Assembly: GCF_021650975.2 (NCBI RefSeq)
Contig: NZ_CP091285.1
Span: 868,001-932,000 of the forward strand
Length of the DNA: 64,000 nt
Direction of reading: 5' to 3'
DNA from: Flavobacterium jumunjinense
Lineage (GTDB): Bacteria > Bacteroidota > Bacteroidia > Flavobacteriales > Flavobacteriaceae
Made by a program: the position numbers and the translations under genes. This document shows, one piece after another, positions 27,248 through 36,828 of the stretch. How positions within the stretch are numbered: the stretch's first letter is position 1; each line of letters begins with the position of its first letter. Under the pieces are notes generated by a model that saw only the letters and a list, made by a program, of their open reading frames with translations, was not told where the DNA came from and searched no databases.

Positions 27248-27334
27248 ATTGTAGCTGTTTTTTATGAAAGGTAAAAATACATTTTTTTAAGGAAAGAGAA
27301 AACTTGCAAATAAACAGTATCCTATTTTAGGTTT

Positions 27335-27376
27335 AAAAGCAAAAAACTCACCATTTCTGATGAGTTTTTTGCTTTT
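27335..27376. terminator. Bidirectional terminator between queA and kynU
   Basis: AAAAGCAAAAAACTCA and TGAGTTTTTTGCTTTT form a perfect 16-bp stem with a 10-base loop, 24 bases past the queA stop on the minus strand. Confidence 0.85.
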
Positions 27377-27400
27377 AATTAACTTAAAGAGAACTACTAA

Positions 27401-28450
27401 TTAGATAATCAGCATTGCATCTCCATAAGAATAGAATTTGTATTTTTCTTCAATTGCTTCAGCATAAGCCTTCTTCATCAAATCGTGTCCACAGAAAGCA
27501 GAAACCATCATTAGCAAAGTTGATCTAGGTATATGAAAATTAGTAATCATACAATCTGCAATACTAAAATCATAAGGAGGATAAATAAATTTATTTGTCC
27601 AACCTGTAAATGGGTTTAAAGTTCTTTGTGAAGAAACTGTACTTTCCATTGCACGCATTGAAGTAGTTCCTACGCAACAAATTTTCTTCTTTTTCACTTT
27701 AGCTTGATTTACTATATCACATGTTTCTTGAGAAATTGACATTTCTTCAGAATCCATTTTATGTTTCGACAAATCTTCTACTTCTACAGGATTAAAAGTA
27801 CCTAAACCAACATGTAAAGTCACTTCCGCAAAATCAACACCTTTAATTTCTAAACGCTTCAATAAATGCTTAGAAAAATGAAGCCCTGCAGTTGGTGCAG
27901 CAACAGCTCCTTCTACTTTAGCATAAATAGTCTGATAACGCTCTGCATCTTCAGGTGTAACTTCTCTATTAATAAATTTAGGAATTGGAGTTTCTCCTAA
28001 CTCAACTAATTTTTCTCTAAACTCTTCATAAGATCCATCATATAAGAAACGTAATGTTCTACCACGTGAAGTTGTATTGTCTATTACTTCAGCCACTAAT
28101 GCGTCATCATCTCCAAAATACAATTTATTTCCAATTCTTATTTTACGAGCAGGATCTACCAATACATCCCATAAGCGTTGTTCTGCATTTAATTCTCTCA
28201 ACAAGAAAACCTCAATACGGGCACCAGTTTTTTCTTTATTACCATATAATCGAGCAGGAAAAACTTTTGTATTATTTAAGACCATTACATCTCCATCATC
28301 GAAATAGTCAATAACATCCTTAAACATTTTATGTTCAATAGTTCCAGCTTTACGATTAATAACCATTAATCGAGATTCATCTCTGTTTTCAGCAGGAAAC
28401 TCTGCCAATAATTCTTCTGGTAAATTAAAATTGAAATGTGATAATTTCAT
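27401..28450 (-). CDS. queA: S-adenosylmethionine:tRNA ribosyltransferase-isomerase QueA
   Basis: Transfers and isomerises the ribosyl moiety of SAM to preQ1-modified tRNA, making epoxyqueuosine. The 349-residue length is standard. Family segments include the N-terminal [73 protein letters not shown] and the C-terminal [18 protein letters not shown]. It is monocistronic, with a good promoter and a terminator. It complements queE at 10.2 kb. Confidence 0.97.
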   Translation of the reverse strand: MKLSHFNFNLPEELLAEFPAENRDESRLMVINRKAGTIEHKMFKDVIDYFDDGDVMVLNNTKVFPARLYGNKEKTGARIEVFLLRELNAEQRLWDVLVDPARKIRIGNKLYFGDDDALVAEVIDNTTSRGRTLRFLYDGSYEEFREKLVELGETPIPKFINREVTPEDAERYQTIYAKVEGAVAAPTAGLHFSKHLLKRLEIKGVDFAEVTLHVGLGTFNPVEVEDLSKHKMDSEEMSISQETCDIVNQAKVKKKKICCVGTTSMRAMESTVSSQRTLNPFTGWTNKFIYPPYDFSIADCMITNFHIPRSTLLMMVSAFCGHDLMKKAYAEAIEEKYKFYSYGDAMLII

Positions 28451-28511
28451 ATATAAATTTAGATTTTAGAAGTTCTAGTTTAGAAAATATTCCTAAACTC
28501 ATAAACGTTTG

Positions 28512-28543
28512 CAAATATACGACTGTAAGATAGGCGTTGTCAA
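28512..28543 (-). promoter_or_regulatory. Promoter of queA
   Basis: On the minus strand TTG (28543-28541) is followed after 21 bases by TATATTTG (28519-28512). Both elements of the Bacteroidota promoter are present; the leader is about 55 bases. Confidence 0.65.
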
Positions 28544-28576
28544 GTAAATAATGAATTATTTTAATATTTCCAACAT

Positions 28577-29815
28577 TTATAACGTTTCTTCAAACTGAAA
28601 ACCGATATTTTTTAAATCATTCCAAAAATCTGGAAATGATTTTGAAACCACTTCTGCTTCTTCAATTACAATAGGAACTCTTAAAGCTAGTGGCGCAAAA
28701 GCCATTGCCATTCTATGATCTTGATATGTTACAATACTTGTATTACTTTTAATAATAAAGTTTGACAGACTAGTTTCTAATATTAAACTATCATTTGTCA
28801 CATTAATAATTGCGCCTAATTTTGTTAGCTCTACCTTTAAAGCTTCTAATCTATCTGTTTCCTTAATTTTCAATGTATGTAGTCCTTTTAAGCAACATCC
28901 TAACCCTAACCCAAAGCAAGTTACAACTATTGTTTGAGCAATATCTGGTGAAGATTGCAAATCGAATTCAACAAATTGCTTATTGGTCTTTTTAATTTTA
29001 GTTATAACGATACTATTATCAACAAAAGTAGTTTCGACTCCAAAGTCTGCATAAATCTCGACAAGAGAAGAATCGCCTTGTAGACTATTTTTTTTATAAC
29101 TTGTTAAACTTATTTGAGTTCCAATTTCTGACAGTGCAACAATTGAATAAAAATAGGAAGCAGAAGACCAATCAGACTCTACAATCAATTCAATATCCTC
29201 AACTTCATTTTTAGGCATTACACTTATAATATTATTTTCAAAAGAAGTTTTTACTCCTATTTCATTTAACAAAGCTAATGTCATATTAATATAAGGAACT
29301 GAGGTAATCTTACCTTCCAGTATTAATTTTAGTCCATTCTCCAACTTTGGTGCAATTAAAAGCAGGGCAGAAATATATTGACTACTTACATCCGCTTTAA
29401 GAACCACTTCGTTCTTAGCTATTCTTTTACCTTGAATTTTAATTGGCGGATAACCTTCGTTGTTTTCATAGGAAATAACTACATCAAGTTGTTTTAATGC
29501 TTCTACTAATATTTTTATTGGTCGTTCTTGCATTCGGTTAGAACCCGTTAAAACAATTTCTTGCCCCTCCTGAATTGAAAAATATGCAGTTAAAAAACGC
29601 ATAGCAGTTCCTGCATGATGAATATCTTTCAATGTACTACTATTCGATAATGCGTTATGCATCATATCAGAGTCGTCAGAATTTGAAATATTTTGCAATT
29701 TCAAATTAGGATATAATGCCTTTAAAAGCAATAATCTATTTGTCTCCGATTTTGACCCCGTTACTACAATCGTTGATTGTTTATTTGTAACTGATCTTTT
29801 TAAATCTATATTCAT
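28577..29815 (-). CDS. aroA: 3-phosphoshikimate 1-carboxyvinyltransferase (EPSP synthase)
   Basis: Sixth step of the shikimate pathway, joining phosphoenolpyruvate to shikimate 3-phosphate. The 412-residue protein shows VVTGSKSETNRLLLLKAL (substrate and PEP site), HAGTAMRFLTAYF, LTGSNRMQERPI, DVSSQYISALLL, KETDRLEAL and DHRMAMAFAPLAL. It is slightly shorter than typical (about 425) and has SE instead of the usual SKS-xS-R spacing in the first motif; otherwise complete. Its ATG overlaps the stop of the SMR gene by one base. It is last in a run of minus-strand genes and separate from the attenuated aromatic operon at 38-42 kb. Confidence 0.92.
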   Translation of the reverse strand: MNIDLKRSVTNKQSTIVVTGSKSETNRLLLLKALYPNLKLQNISNSDDSDMMHNALSNSSTLKDIHHAGTAMRFLTAYFSIQEGQEIVLTGSNRMQERPIKILVEALKQLDVVISYENNEGYPPIKIQGKRIAKNEVVLKADVSSQYISALLLIAPKLENGLKLILEGKITSVPYINMTLALLNEIGVKTSFENNIISVMPKNEVEDIELIVESDWSSASYFYSIVALSEIGTQISLTSYKKNSLQGDSSLVEIYADFGVETTFVDNSIVITKIKKTNKQFVEFDLQSSPDIAQTIVVTCFGLGLGCCLKGLHTLKIKETDRLEALKVELTKLGAIINVTNDSLILETSLSNFIIKSNTSIVTYQDHRMAMAFAPLALRVPIVIEEAEVVSKSFPDFWNDLKNIGFQFEETL

Positions 29816-30141
29816 TATTTAGAAACTATTTTCAATCCTACAATGGAAAGTATTAAGGTTGATAAAAAAAACATTCGCCAAAAATATGCTGGCTCTTTAA
29901 ATACAAATATTCCAACAAGAACACTACCAACAGCACCTATACCTGTCCACACTGCGTATGCTGTCCCGATAGGTAATTCTTTAGTAACTTTCACCAACAA
30001 AATCATACTTATTGTTAGACATATAAAAAAGCCTAAGTACCAAAATACAGCAATTTTCCCAGAAGATTCTTTTGCTTTACCCAAACAGGCAGCAAAACCA
30101 ACTTCAAAAAGCCCAGCAACAACTAGTAGAATCCAATTCAA
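29815..30141 (-). CDS. Small multidrug resistance (SMR) family transporter
   Basis: A 108-residue protein with four membrane helices and the essential membrane glutamate near residue 13 (VVAGLFEVGFAACLGKA). The GTAYAVWTGIGAVGSVLVG segment in helix 3 is the SMR signature. The GLFEVGFA opening resembles the SugE/Gdx guanidinium exporter branch rather than EmrE, so guanidinium export is a reasonable guess. A ureohydrolase exists elsewhere in the window but is unlinked. Two bases separate it from mazG. Confidence 0.88.
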   Translation of the reverse strand: MNWILLVVAGLFEVGFAACLGKAKESSGKIAVFWYLGFFICLTISMILLVKVTKELPIGTAYAVWTGIGAVGSVLVGIFVFKEPAYFWRMFFLSTLILSIVGLKIVSK

Positions 30142-30142
30142 T

Positions 30143-30469
30143 TTATTTTAATTTTTCATTATTATGATGACGATCATGATCTCGTTTTGTTTTATAATCC
30201 AATTTTTTATCAAAAGCTGCCTGCAAATCCACACCTGTCTGGTTAGCTAAGCACATAACCACAAAAACGACATCTGCTAATTCTTCTCCTAAATCTTTAT
30301 TTTTATCTGATTCTTTTTCTGATTGTTCTCCGTAACGTCGAGCAATAATCCTAGCCACCTCACCTACTTCTTCTGTAAGTTGTGCCATATTAGTTAATTC
30401 ATTAAAATAACGAACACCATGTTCTTTAATCCAGTTATCAACTTCGAGTTGAGCATTTTTAATATCCAT
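30143..30469 (-). CDS. MazG-like nucleotide pyrophosphohydrolase
   Basis: A 108-residue all-alpha NTP pyrophosphohydrolase. The magnesium-binding motif reads LTEEVGEVARII (ExxE with an extra acid) and, after a short loop, ELADVVFVVM (ExxD). Such enzymes remove noncanonical nucleoside triphosphates. Its C-terminus is unusually His/Asp/Asn-rich (RDHDRHHNN). Spacing of 2-4 bases to both neighbours places it in the same transcript. Confidence 0.88.
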   Translation of the reverse strand: MDIKNAQLEVDNWIKEHGVRYFNELTNMAQLTEEVGEVARIIARRYGEQSEKESDKNKDLGEELADVVFVVMCLANQTGVDLQAAFDKKLDYKTKRDHDRHHNNEKLK

Positions 30470-30472
30470 GTT

Positions 30473-32491
30473 CTATTCTTTTATTAAAATTATTTTTTCG
30501 GCTTGTTTTTCAATCATCATTTTAAAGAAACTTTTCAAAAATTCATAATTACTAGCTGGTATAATCGATGTATTAATTTCATAATTCACCGCTAATTGTA
30601 TTTTTCCTTGCTTTTCAGAAATCACATAATTAAATCCTCCGTAATTATTATCTAAAATAATGTTTGCTGCTTCGGGCAAATACTCCACTACATATCCTTC
30701 TGGAATATTTATTGTAAATACATACGAATCTTTAAAAGGAAAATTGAAGTCGATTGGGTATTTTCTTGTTTCAAGTTTAAAAGGATTTTCATTTAGTTTA
30801 AAGAACATCATTGGTGAGAAATACAATTTACCACCTATATTTTCGACATTCTTATTGTCGACAAAACTGAATGTTTCTACAATCTTTTGCGACAAATTTT
30901 CAACATTATCAATTTTATATTCAGAAATATTAATTTCATCAAAATCATCATTCAATTTATCTATGTAACTTTCCTTATCTACATTAAAATATTTATCTCT
31001 ATAAACAAATGCATTATAATCTGAAATTTGTTTTCTAACTTTTCCTTTAATGTCTCCATTAGCATTAATATCACACAACAACATTATACTTTTAATAGAC
31101 TTCATTTTAGGCATTAAATCTACTAAAGTTGAAGATCGATTATCTCTAATTAATCTCCCGAACCAATTCAAATCTCTAATTGGTAATACATTTGGTAAAG
31201 AATATTTATTTGTAGCATCAAAAAGCACTAAGTTATCTTGTAATTCAACACCTGTAATAACATAATTAAACGCAGACCTACTTGGAAAAATTGGCACTCC
31301 ATTTGATCTTGTGCTCACTAAAATTGGATTCGCTTCAACACCTGCATACCTCAACATAGATGTTAGCATTAAATTAATTTCTGCAACATTTCCAACCTTA
31401 TCCACATATGCTTTCCTTACTCCGTTATCACACAAATAACCATATCCATTATTCCAATTCATTCTGTTCTTTACATATTCAAAAATCAGAATTATTTTTT
31501 CCTTTTGATCAACTATTCCTGTCAATAATTCATCAATCTCTTTTTTATAATAATCATTTCTAGACAATTCATTCCCAAAACCTTCATAATTCATTATTGT
31601 CTTTGCCACAGACTCCCAATCGGAAGAATAGTTAACGATGGCTTCATAGGGCAAATTAACAGAGGATAATTCATGATAAATAGCTGAAACGTAATTTTCA
31701 ATATTATTAACAAACTTTTCATCTTTCATTGCTGGAACATTTGATAAAAAATAGGATGCAAAATATTCTTTATATTCAACTTCATAACTTTCTCTTTCAA
31801 AATTAGAGCCACCCGATCTCCTATTATCCTTCGTATATCGACCAGTAAAAGTTTTCATCTTCGTGTCGGAATCAACTACTGGCACTAACTCTCCTTTAAA
31901 CTGATTATTATATAAAAAATATTCAGGAATATAGGTCTTAAATGAAGAGTATTTTACTGGAATTGAATATTGAAAATTCCAAATCGGAAAAGTAGAATAG
32001 TTTGGTGATTTAATAGTATATTTATATTCGATTATAGAACCAACTTTTACATTTGGCATGACAATTTTCTTTTGAGACCAATATTTGTTAATCTTCTCAT
32101 CAAACTCACCATCATTTCTTAATTTCGTTTTTTCAATTTTCCCATTTTCTAAATTATAGGTTATTGCTTTCGAAAAAGAAACTCTCTCTTCATTTTTTCC
32201 AACAGTATAATATTTTACGGTTTTATTCGCCCAATCTAAACCTTCTTTAGAGTAGATTTTTATTTTTTTTTCTACTTCTGTTATAATATTAAACCCTGAA
32301 CTCATATCATACTGAAAATAGGTTTTCCCGTTTTCAAACAAGACTACAGCTTCCGCATTTGGATCATTTGAGTATTTCACTTCTTGTAATTCTTCAATTG
32401 TTACTTCTCCCAATTCATAATTTTGAGAAAAAACTAAACCTGAAAAAAATAGTCCAAATAAAACAAACACACGTAAAAAATTAAACTTCAT
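30473..32491 (-). CDS. DUF3857/transglutaminase-like exported protein, copy 1 (catalytic residues lost)
   Basis: A 672-residue protein with signal peptide, N-terminal DUF3857 domain and central transglutaminase-like domain. At the place of the catalytic GDC the text is GNVAEINLML (residues 367 onward), so the nucleophilic Cys is Val369. The catalytic His position reads AFNYVI rather than NHAI. The acidic LFDATNK remains. It is therefore likely a structural or binding protein, not an active transglutaminase or protease. It is closely similar to copy 2 throughout, including identical ILVSTRSNG/KNG and the terminal EKQAEKIILIKE. Confidence 0.85.
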   Translation of the reverse strand: MKFNFLRVFVLFGLFFSGLVFSQNYELGEVTIEELQEVKYSNDPNAEAVVLFENGKTYFQYDMSSGFNIITEVEKKIKIYSKEGLDWANKTVKYYTVGKNEERVSFSKAITYNLENGKIEKTKLRNDGEFDEKINKYWSQKKIVMPNVKVGSIIEYKYTIKSPNYSTFPIWNFQYSIPVKYSSFKTYIPEYFLYNNQFKGELVPVVDSDTKMKTFTGRYTKDNRRSGGSNFERESYEVEYKEYFASYFLSNVPAMKDEKFVNNIENYVSAIYHELSSVNLPYEAIVNYSSDWESVAKTIMNYEGFGNELSRNDYYKKEIDELLTGIVDQKEKIILIFEYVKNRMNWNNGYGYLCDNGVRKAYVDKVGNVAEINLMLTSMLRYAGVEANPILVSTRSNGVPIFPSRSAFNYVITGVELQDNLVLFDATNKYSLPNVLPIRDLNWFGRLIRDNRSSTLVDLMPKMKSIKSIMLLCDINANGDIKGKVRKQISDYNAFVYRDKYFNVDKESYIDKLNDDFDEINISEYKIDNVENLSQKIVETFSFVDNKNVENIGGKLYFSPMMFFKLNENPFKLETRKYPIDFNFPFKDSYVFTINIPEGYVVEYLPEAANIILDNNYGGFNYVISEKQGKIQLAVNYEINTSIIPASNYEFLKSFFKMMIEKQAEKIILIKE

Positions 32492-32497
32492 ATTCTA

Positions 32498-34441
32498 TTA
32501 TTTCTTTATTAAAATTATTTTTTCAGTCTGTTTTTCTATCATTATTTTAAAAAAATTCTTTAACGTAGCATAATTTTGTGAAGGCACATAAAAAGCATTT
32601 ACATTAAAATTGACAAGCATTTGAATAGATTTTTCAGAGCTAGAAACATTATACCTAAAAACACCATATCCATTTTCCATTAATAAACTTGATGCTTCTG
32701 GCAAAAATTCAACTTCATAGCCATCTGGAATAGTTAACGAAACATTATAAGAATCTTTGAAAGGAAAATGAAAATCTACTGGATACTTCCTTTCATCAAC
32801 TTTAAATGGATTTTCATTTAAAGTAAAAAACATTAAAGGCGATATGTACATTTTATTTCCTATAATTTCTACAGAATTATTTTCTACAAAAGAATATGTT
32901 TCTACAACTGGTTTCTCAACTTCCTTTAGATTATCTACTTTGTACTCACCGATTTCAACACTTTTATATCTATTCTCTAATTTTTCAATATAGCTATCTT
33001 CTGAAACCTCACTATAGTTATCTCTATGTAATAGTGAATTATAACGCGTCAATTGTCTTCTTAATTTCCCTTCTATTTTTCCATCAGCATTAATTTTTCC
33101 TAAAATAATCACATTCTCATTAGAGTGTGAAACATCCAGTAGATCTATCTCATTTGAACTTCCTCTTTCTCTTACTATTCTCCCGTACCAATTTACCGCT
33201 CTAAGCGGCAACATTCCAACTGTCAGGTTTTTATTAGTAGCGTCTAACAATATTACATCGTCCTGAACTTCTATACCTGCTACCACATAATTAAATGCTG
33301 TGCGGTTAGGATAAAGTGCTATCCCGTTTTTTCTTGTACTTACTAGAATTGGGTTCGCTTCTATACCTGCTTCTTTAAGCATTGCAATTAAAATAAGATT
33401 TATTTCCGCTACATTACCTGTCTTGTTTTTATACGCTTTCCTTACTCCATCCTTTGTAAAAACCCCATTATTATCATTCCAAGTCATCTTATTTTGAACA
33501 AACTTATAAATTGCTTGAATTTTCTCTTTATCTGTCGCTAATCCTTCAATAATAATTTTTAAATCGTCTTCAAAATAAGACTTACTCTTTAATTCTTTAC
33601 CAAATCTATCATCATCATAAATTGTCTTAACTACACCATCCCAATCTAAGGCAATATTATCTACTGGTTCACCTGGATATGAAATAGAGACTAACTCATT
33701 TTTTAAAATAGAAGTATAGTTTTTTATATTGGTAACGAAATTTTCCTCTTTTAAAGCTGGAACATTTTCTATTGTGTACGTATATTTTTGCTGCGGAAAA
33801 CTCCCTGTAGAGATAGCAACATCTTCCACACTCACACTTTCATAACCTGTAATAACCGTTCTGTATTTAAAATATTTAGGAACGTATACGCTATATTCAA
33901 CATGATTTACTGGAATTTCACTTTGAAAATACCAGTCATCAAATTTTACTATAAAAGGAGACCTTAAAGTGTACGAATATTCAATTATGGAACCTTCCTT
34001 AACTTGAGGCATCGTTATTTTCTTTACTTTATTATCTTCATTTATTTCTTCCTTAAACTCACCATCTGATTTCAATTTTGTCTTTTCAATTTTCCCATCA
34101 ACTAAGTTATAAGTTACAGCATTTTTAAAACGCAATGTCTCCTCTCTTGCTCCACCAACATAATAATATACCTCTTGATTCGCATTATCCAGACCTTCTT
34201 TCTTATATATTTTAATTTTATAATCTACATCGGTTACAAGAGTCCATTCTCCAGAACTATTTATTTCAAATTTACTCTCTCCTTTTTTGAAGAGAATGGC
34301 AGCAGCAGCAGATGAATCTATCGGATGACGCTTTTCTTTTAATTCTTCTATTGTTACTTTTCCCAATTTATAATCTTGAGAAAACAAATTCGAAGTAATA
34401 AGACCAATTATTATGATCAATTTTAAATGATTTAACTTCAT
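32498..34441 (-). CDS. DUF3857/transglutaminase-like exported protein, copy 2 (catalytic residues lost)
   Basis: A 647-residue paralog of copy 1 (shared LGKVTIEELKE, KIEKTKLKSDGEF, SPLMFFTLNENPF, closing EKQTEKIILIKK). It has a signal peptide ending near NLFSQ, a DUF3857 domain and a degenerate transglutaminase core in which GNVAEINLIL (residues 342 onward) replaces the GDC motif and AFNYVV replaces the His site. Six bases separate it from copy 1. Function unknown. Confidence 0.85.
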   Translation of the reverse strand: MKLNHLKLIIIIGLITSNLFSQDYKLGKVTIEELKEKRHPIDSSAAAAILFKKGESKFEINSSGEWTLVTDVDYKIKIYKKEGLDNANQEVYYYVGGAREETLRFKNAVTYNLVDGKIEKTKLKSDGEFKEEINEDNKVKKITMPQVKEGSIIEYSYTLRSPFIVKFDDWYFQSEIPVNHVEYSVYVPKYFKYRTVITGYESVSVEDVAISTGSFPQQKYTYTIENVPALKEENFVTNIKNYTSILKNELVSISYPGEPVDNIALDWDGVVKTIYDDDRFGKELKSKSYFEDDLKIIIEGLATDKEKIQAIYKFVQNKMTWNDNNGVFTKDGVRKAYKNKTGNVAEINLILIAMLKEAGIEANPILVSTRKNGIALYPNRTAFNYVVAGIEVQDDVILLDATNKNLTVGMLPLRAVNWYGRIVRERGSSNEIDLLDVSHSNENVIILGKINADGKIEGKLRRQLTRYNSLLHRDNYSEVSEDSYIEKLENRYKSVEIGEYKVDNLKEVEKPVVETYSFVENNSVEIIGNKMYISPLMFFTLNENPFKVDERKYPVDFHFPFKDSYNVSLTIPDGYEVEFLPEASSLLMENGYGVFRYNVSSSEKSIQMLVNFNVNAFYVPSQNYATLKNFFKIMIEKQTEKIILIKK

Positions 34442-34445
34442 TTTT

Positions 34446-36344
34446 TTATTTTTTTGTTAGTACGATTTTTGAATTGTCATGTTTTGCGATTTGTTCTCTA
34501 AAGGCTCTATATTCTTCATACTCTTCCTTACTAAAACTACCTGAATCTATAGCTAGAATTCTAATCAATTTTAATTTGTTATTTTCTAATTTAACTAATT
34601 TAAAACTATACTTACCGAACTTATTCTCAATTACTAATTCTTCTGGTAAATATTCGATATCATAATTTACAGGCAAGCTAACTTCTACAACATCTTGATC
34701 TTGGAATCCTCTAGAAAGCTCAAAATCATACTTTCTATTTCTATATTTTTTCGGAATATTTTCACTTCTATTAAATGCATTTACTGGAAAATATAAGGAG
34801 TTACCCGCAGAAGTACAATAGTTTGATGAACTTATACTAAGTTTCTCTACAAACTCAATATTTTCTTGATTTTCATTAACTTCTAGACTATTAATTTTCA
34901 ATCCGTTAATCCAACCATATCTTTCTTTGTAATGTTTATACAACTTATTTTTATCTTTTTCTCTTCCTAAAAAGGCTTTATTATCATATTGAATACCACC
35001 TGACTTAGATTCAAAACCTCCATTTAATTCTCCGTTCTCGGTAATTGAATAATTTCCAATTGTATTTTGATAGCTATCTAAGGTTTTAAATTGATTTGTT
35101 TTTAAAACAAAAGCTCCTTCTTCTTTAATAATTAAAGCATATCTATCATCTGTAAAATCTCCTCCGAATGCAAATGGATTTGTTTGACTCGTGCATTCTA
35201 AGAAATAATTTTTATCATTATAAGGCAATGTTAAAATAGCATGATTTCCTTGTAGTGAAACAAAATCTTTGTCTAAATCTCTTTTATTTGTGTCCCCATA
35301 AATAACCGTATAAAACGATTTCACTCCAACATTTTCTAACAAAATTCTTGTATAATTAGATAAAGCTTTACAATCTCCATAACCTAATCTATCAACATCT
35401 TTAGCAGACATAGGTTTCCAACCTCCAATACCTAATTGAATACTAACATATCTTGTTTTATTTTGAACGTACTTGTATATAACTTTAGCTTTTTCAATTG
35501 GATCCTTAATATTGTTTGTTATTTTATTAATTTCTTCAACTGTCTCAGCACTTATTTTCGAATCGTCGTAAACTAATTCTTTATACCAAATTTTACCAAA
35601 TTCGCCCCATGACTTAGCGCTACCTTCAACTCCTTCAAGTGAAAAATTCTCTAAACCAAAAATTACATTTGGGACAATTTCTTTAAAGCTTGGGGAATAA
35701 TCTTCAGGCTTTTCCGCTACTAAATTCTCTACACTATAACTTATAGAATTTGACTCTTCTGTCTTTTTAATATCATAGCCTTCGAAGTTTAGCTCTTTAT
35801 ATTTAAAACCTAACTCAGGAATAAAATCCAGCTTAAACACCGATTTCTGTACACTTTCGTAGTAATCATCGATAGGATACCAACTTGGAATGAATGCTGT
35901 ATTAGAACTCGTGACATCGCTTATGTACTCTATCGTAAATGGATACTGTGTAGGTGTGTAATCAAGATAGATTATTCTATTATCTGTAAGCACAGAAAAG
36001 CCATCTGCAACACTTTGATCTTTAAAATCCTTTCTTTTAATTTTCTTAACTTCCTTTCCTATAAGATCATAAATAATTGCTTCTATACCATTAACACTTT
36101 CTGAACTACTATAATACTCTCTTGCATCAATATTTTTCAAACCATATTCATTTAAGACAGTAATTATCTTTCTCTTTCTAATTCTATATGATTTTTGAGA
36201 TTTTATTGTTACTTCAATATTTTGATAACGAACTACACTATTAGCTTTTTCCTTAAGTTCTTTAGAAACTGTTAATGGACTAAAATCATTTTGTGAAAAA
36301 ATCTGACTAAAAGTTAATAGGAATAAAAATATTTTAATTTTCAT
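34446..36344 (-). CDS. DUF3857/transglutaminase-like exported protein, copy 3 (catalytic residues kept)
   Basis: A 632-residue protein with signal peptide (ending near IFSQ), DUF3857 domain and transglutaminase-like core. Here the nucleophile is present, Cys325 in LGYGDCKALSNYTRILL, and QGNHAILTL supplies the His. The acidic position appears as YFLECTSQTNPF. It is more distant from copies 1 and 2 than they are from each other. Possible roles include a periplasmic peptidase or cross-linking enzyme, with the two inactive relatives as partners; this is inference. Confidence 0.87.
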   Translation of the reverse strand: MKIKIFLFLLTFSQIFSQNDFSPLTVSKELKEKANSVVRYQNIEVTIKSQKSYRIRKRKIITVLNEYGLKNIDAREYYSSSESVNGIEAIIYDLIGKEVKKIKRKDFKDQSVADGFSVLTDNRIIYLDYTPTQYPFTIEYISDVTSSNTAFIPSWYPIDDYYESVQKSVFKLDFIPELGFKYKELNFEGYDIKKTEESNSISYSVENLVAEKPEDYSPSFKEIVPNVIFGLENFSLEGVEGSAKSWGEFGKIWYKELVYDDSKISAETVEEINKITNNIKDPIEKAKVIYKYVQNKTRYVSIQLGIGGWKPMSAKDVDRLGYGDCKALSNYTRILLENVGVKSFYTVIYGDTNKRDLDKDFVSLQGNHAILTLPYNDKNYFLECTSQTNPFAFGGDFTDDRYALIIKEEGAFVLKTNQFKTLDSYQNTIGNYSITENGELNGGFESKSGGIQYDNKAFLGREKDKNKLYKHYKERYGWINGLKINSLEVNENQENIEFVEKLSISSSNYCTSAGNSLYFPVNAFNRSENIPKKYRNRKYDFELSRGFQDQDVVEVSLPVNYDIEYLPEELVIENKFGKYSFKLVKLENNKLKLIRILAIDSGSFSKEEYEEYRAFREQIAKHDNSKIVLTKK

Positions 36345-36372
36345 AAGTACTAATTATATAAACTTAACTCGT

Positions 36373-36825
36373 TTATTCTTTGTTTTTTGTATCGATTGTA
36401 ATTGTAACAGGACCATCATTAATTAATGACACCTTCATATCTGCTCCAAATTGACCTGTTTGAATTTTTTTCCCTAATTCACTCTCCATCTTATCAATAA
36501 ACAATTCATAAATCGGAATAGCAACATCTGGTTTCGCTGCTTTTATATAGCTTGGTCGATTTCCTTTTTTAGTTAATGCATGAAGTGTGAATTGACTTAC
36601 AACGACAATATCTCCACTAACATCTTTAACTGAAAAGTTCATAACATGATTCTCATCTTCAAAAATCCTTAAATTAATTATTTTAGAAGTCAGCCAGTTA
36701 ATATCTTCATTTGTATCGGAATCTTCAATACCTACAAAAACAAGCAATCCTCTATCAATATTTGCTACAATTTTATTTTCAATTGTTACAGCTGCTTCTA
36801 AAACCTTTTGAATAACAACTCTCAT
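36373..36825 (-). CDS. dtd: D-aminoacyl-tRNA deacylase
   Basis: Hydrolyses D-amino acids from mischarged tRNA. The 150-residue length is typical. The active-site motif VVVSQFTLHALTKKGNRPSY carries the SQxTL signature and the second motif NDGPVTI (Gly-Pro) is present near the C-terminus; MRVVIQKVLEAAVTI is the usual N-terminus. It lies 3 bases behind rsgA. Confidence 0.96.
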   Translation of the reverse strand: MRVVIQKVLEAAVTIENKIVANIDRGLLVFVGIEDSDTNEDINWLTSKIINLRIFEDENHVMNFSVKDVSGDIVVVSQFTLHALTKKGNRPSYIKAAKPDVAIPIYELFIDKMESELGKKIQTGQFGADMKVSLINDGPVTITIDTKNKE

Positions 36826-36828
36826 TAA

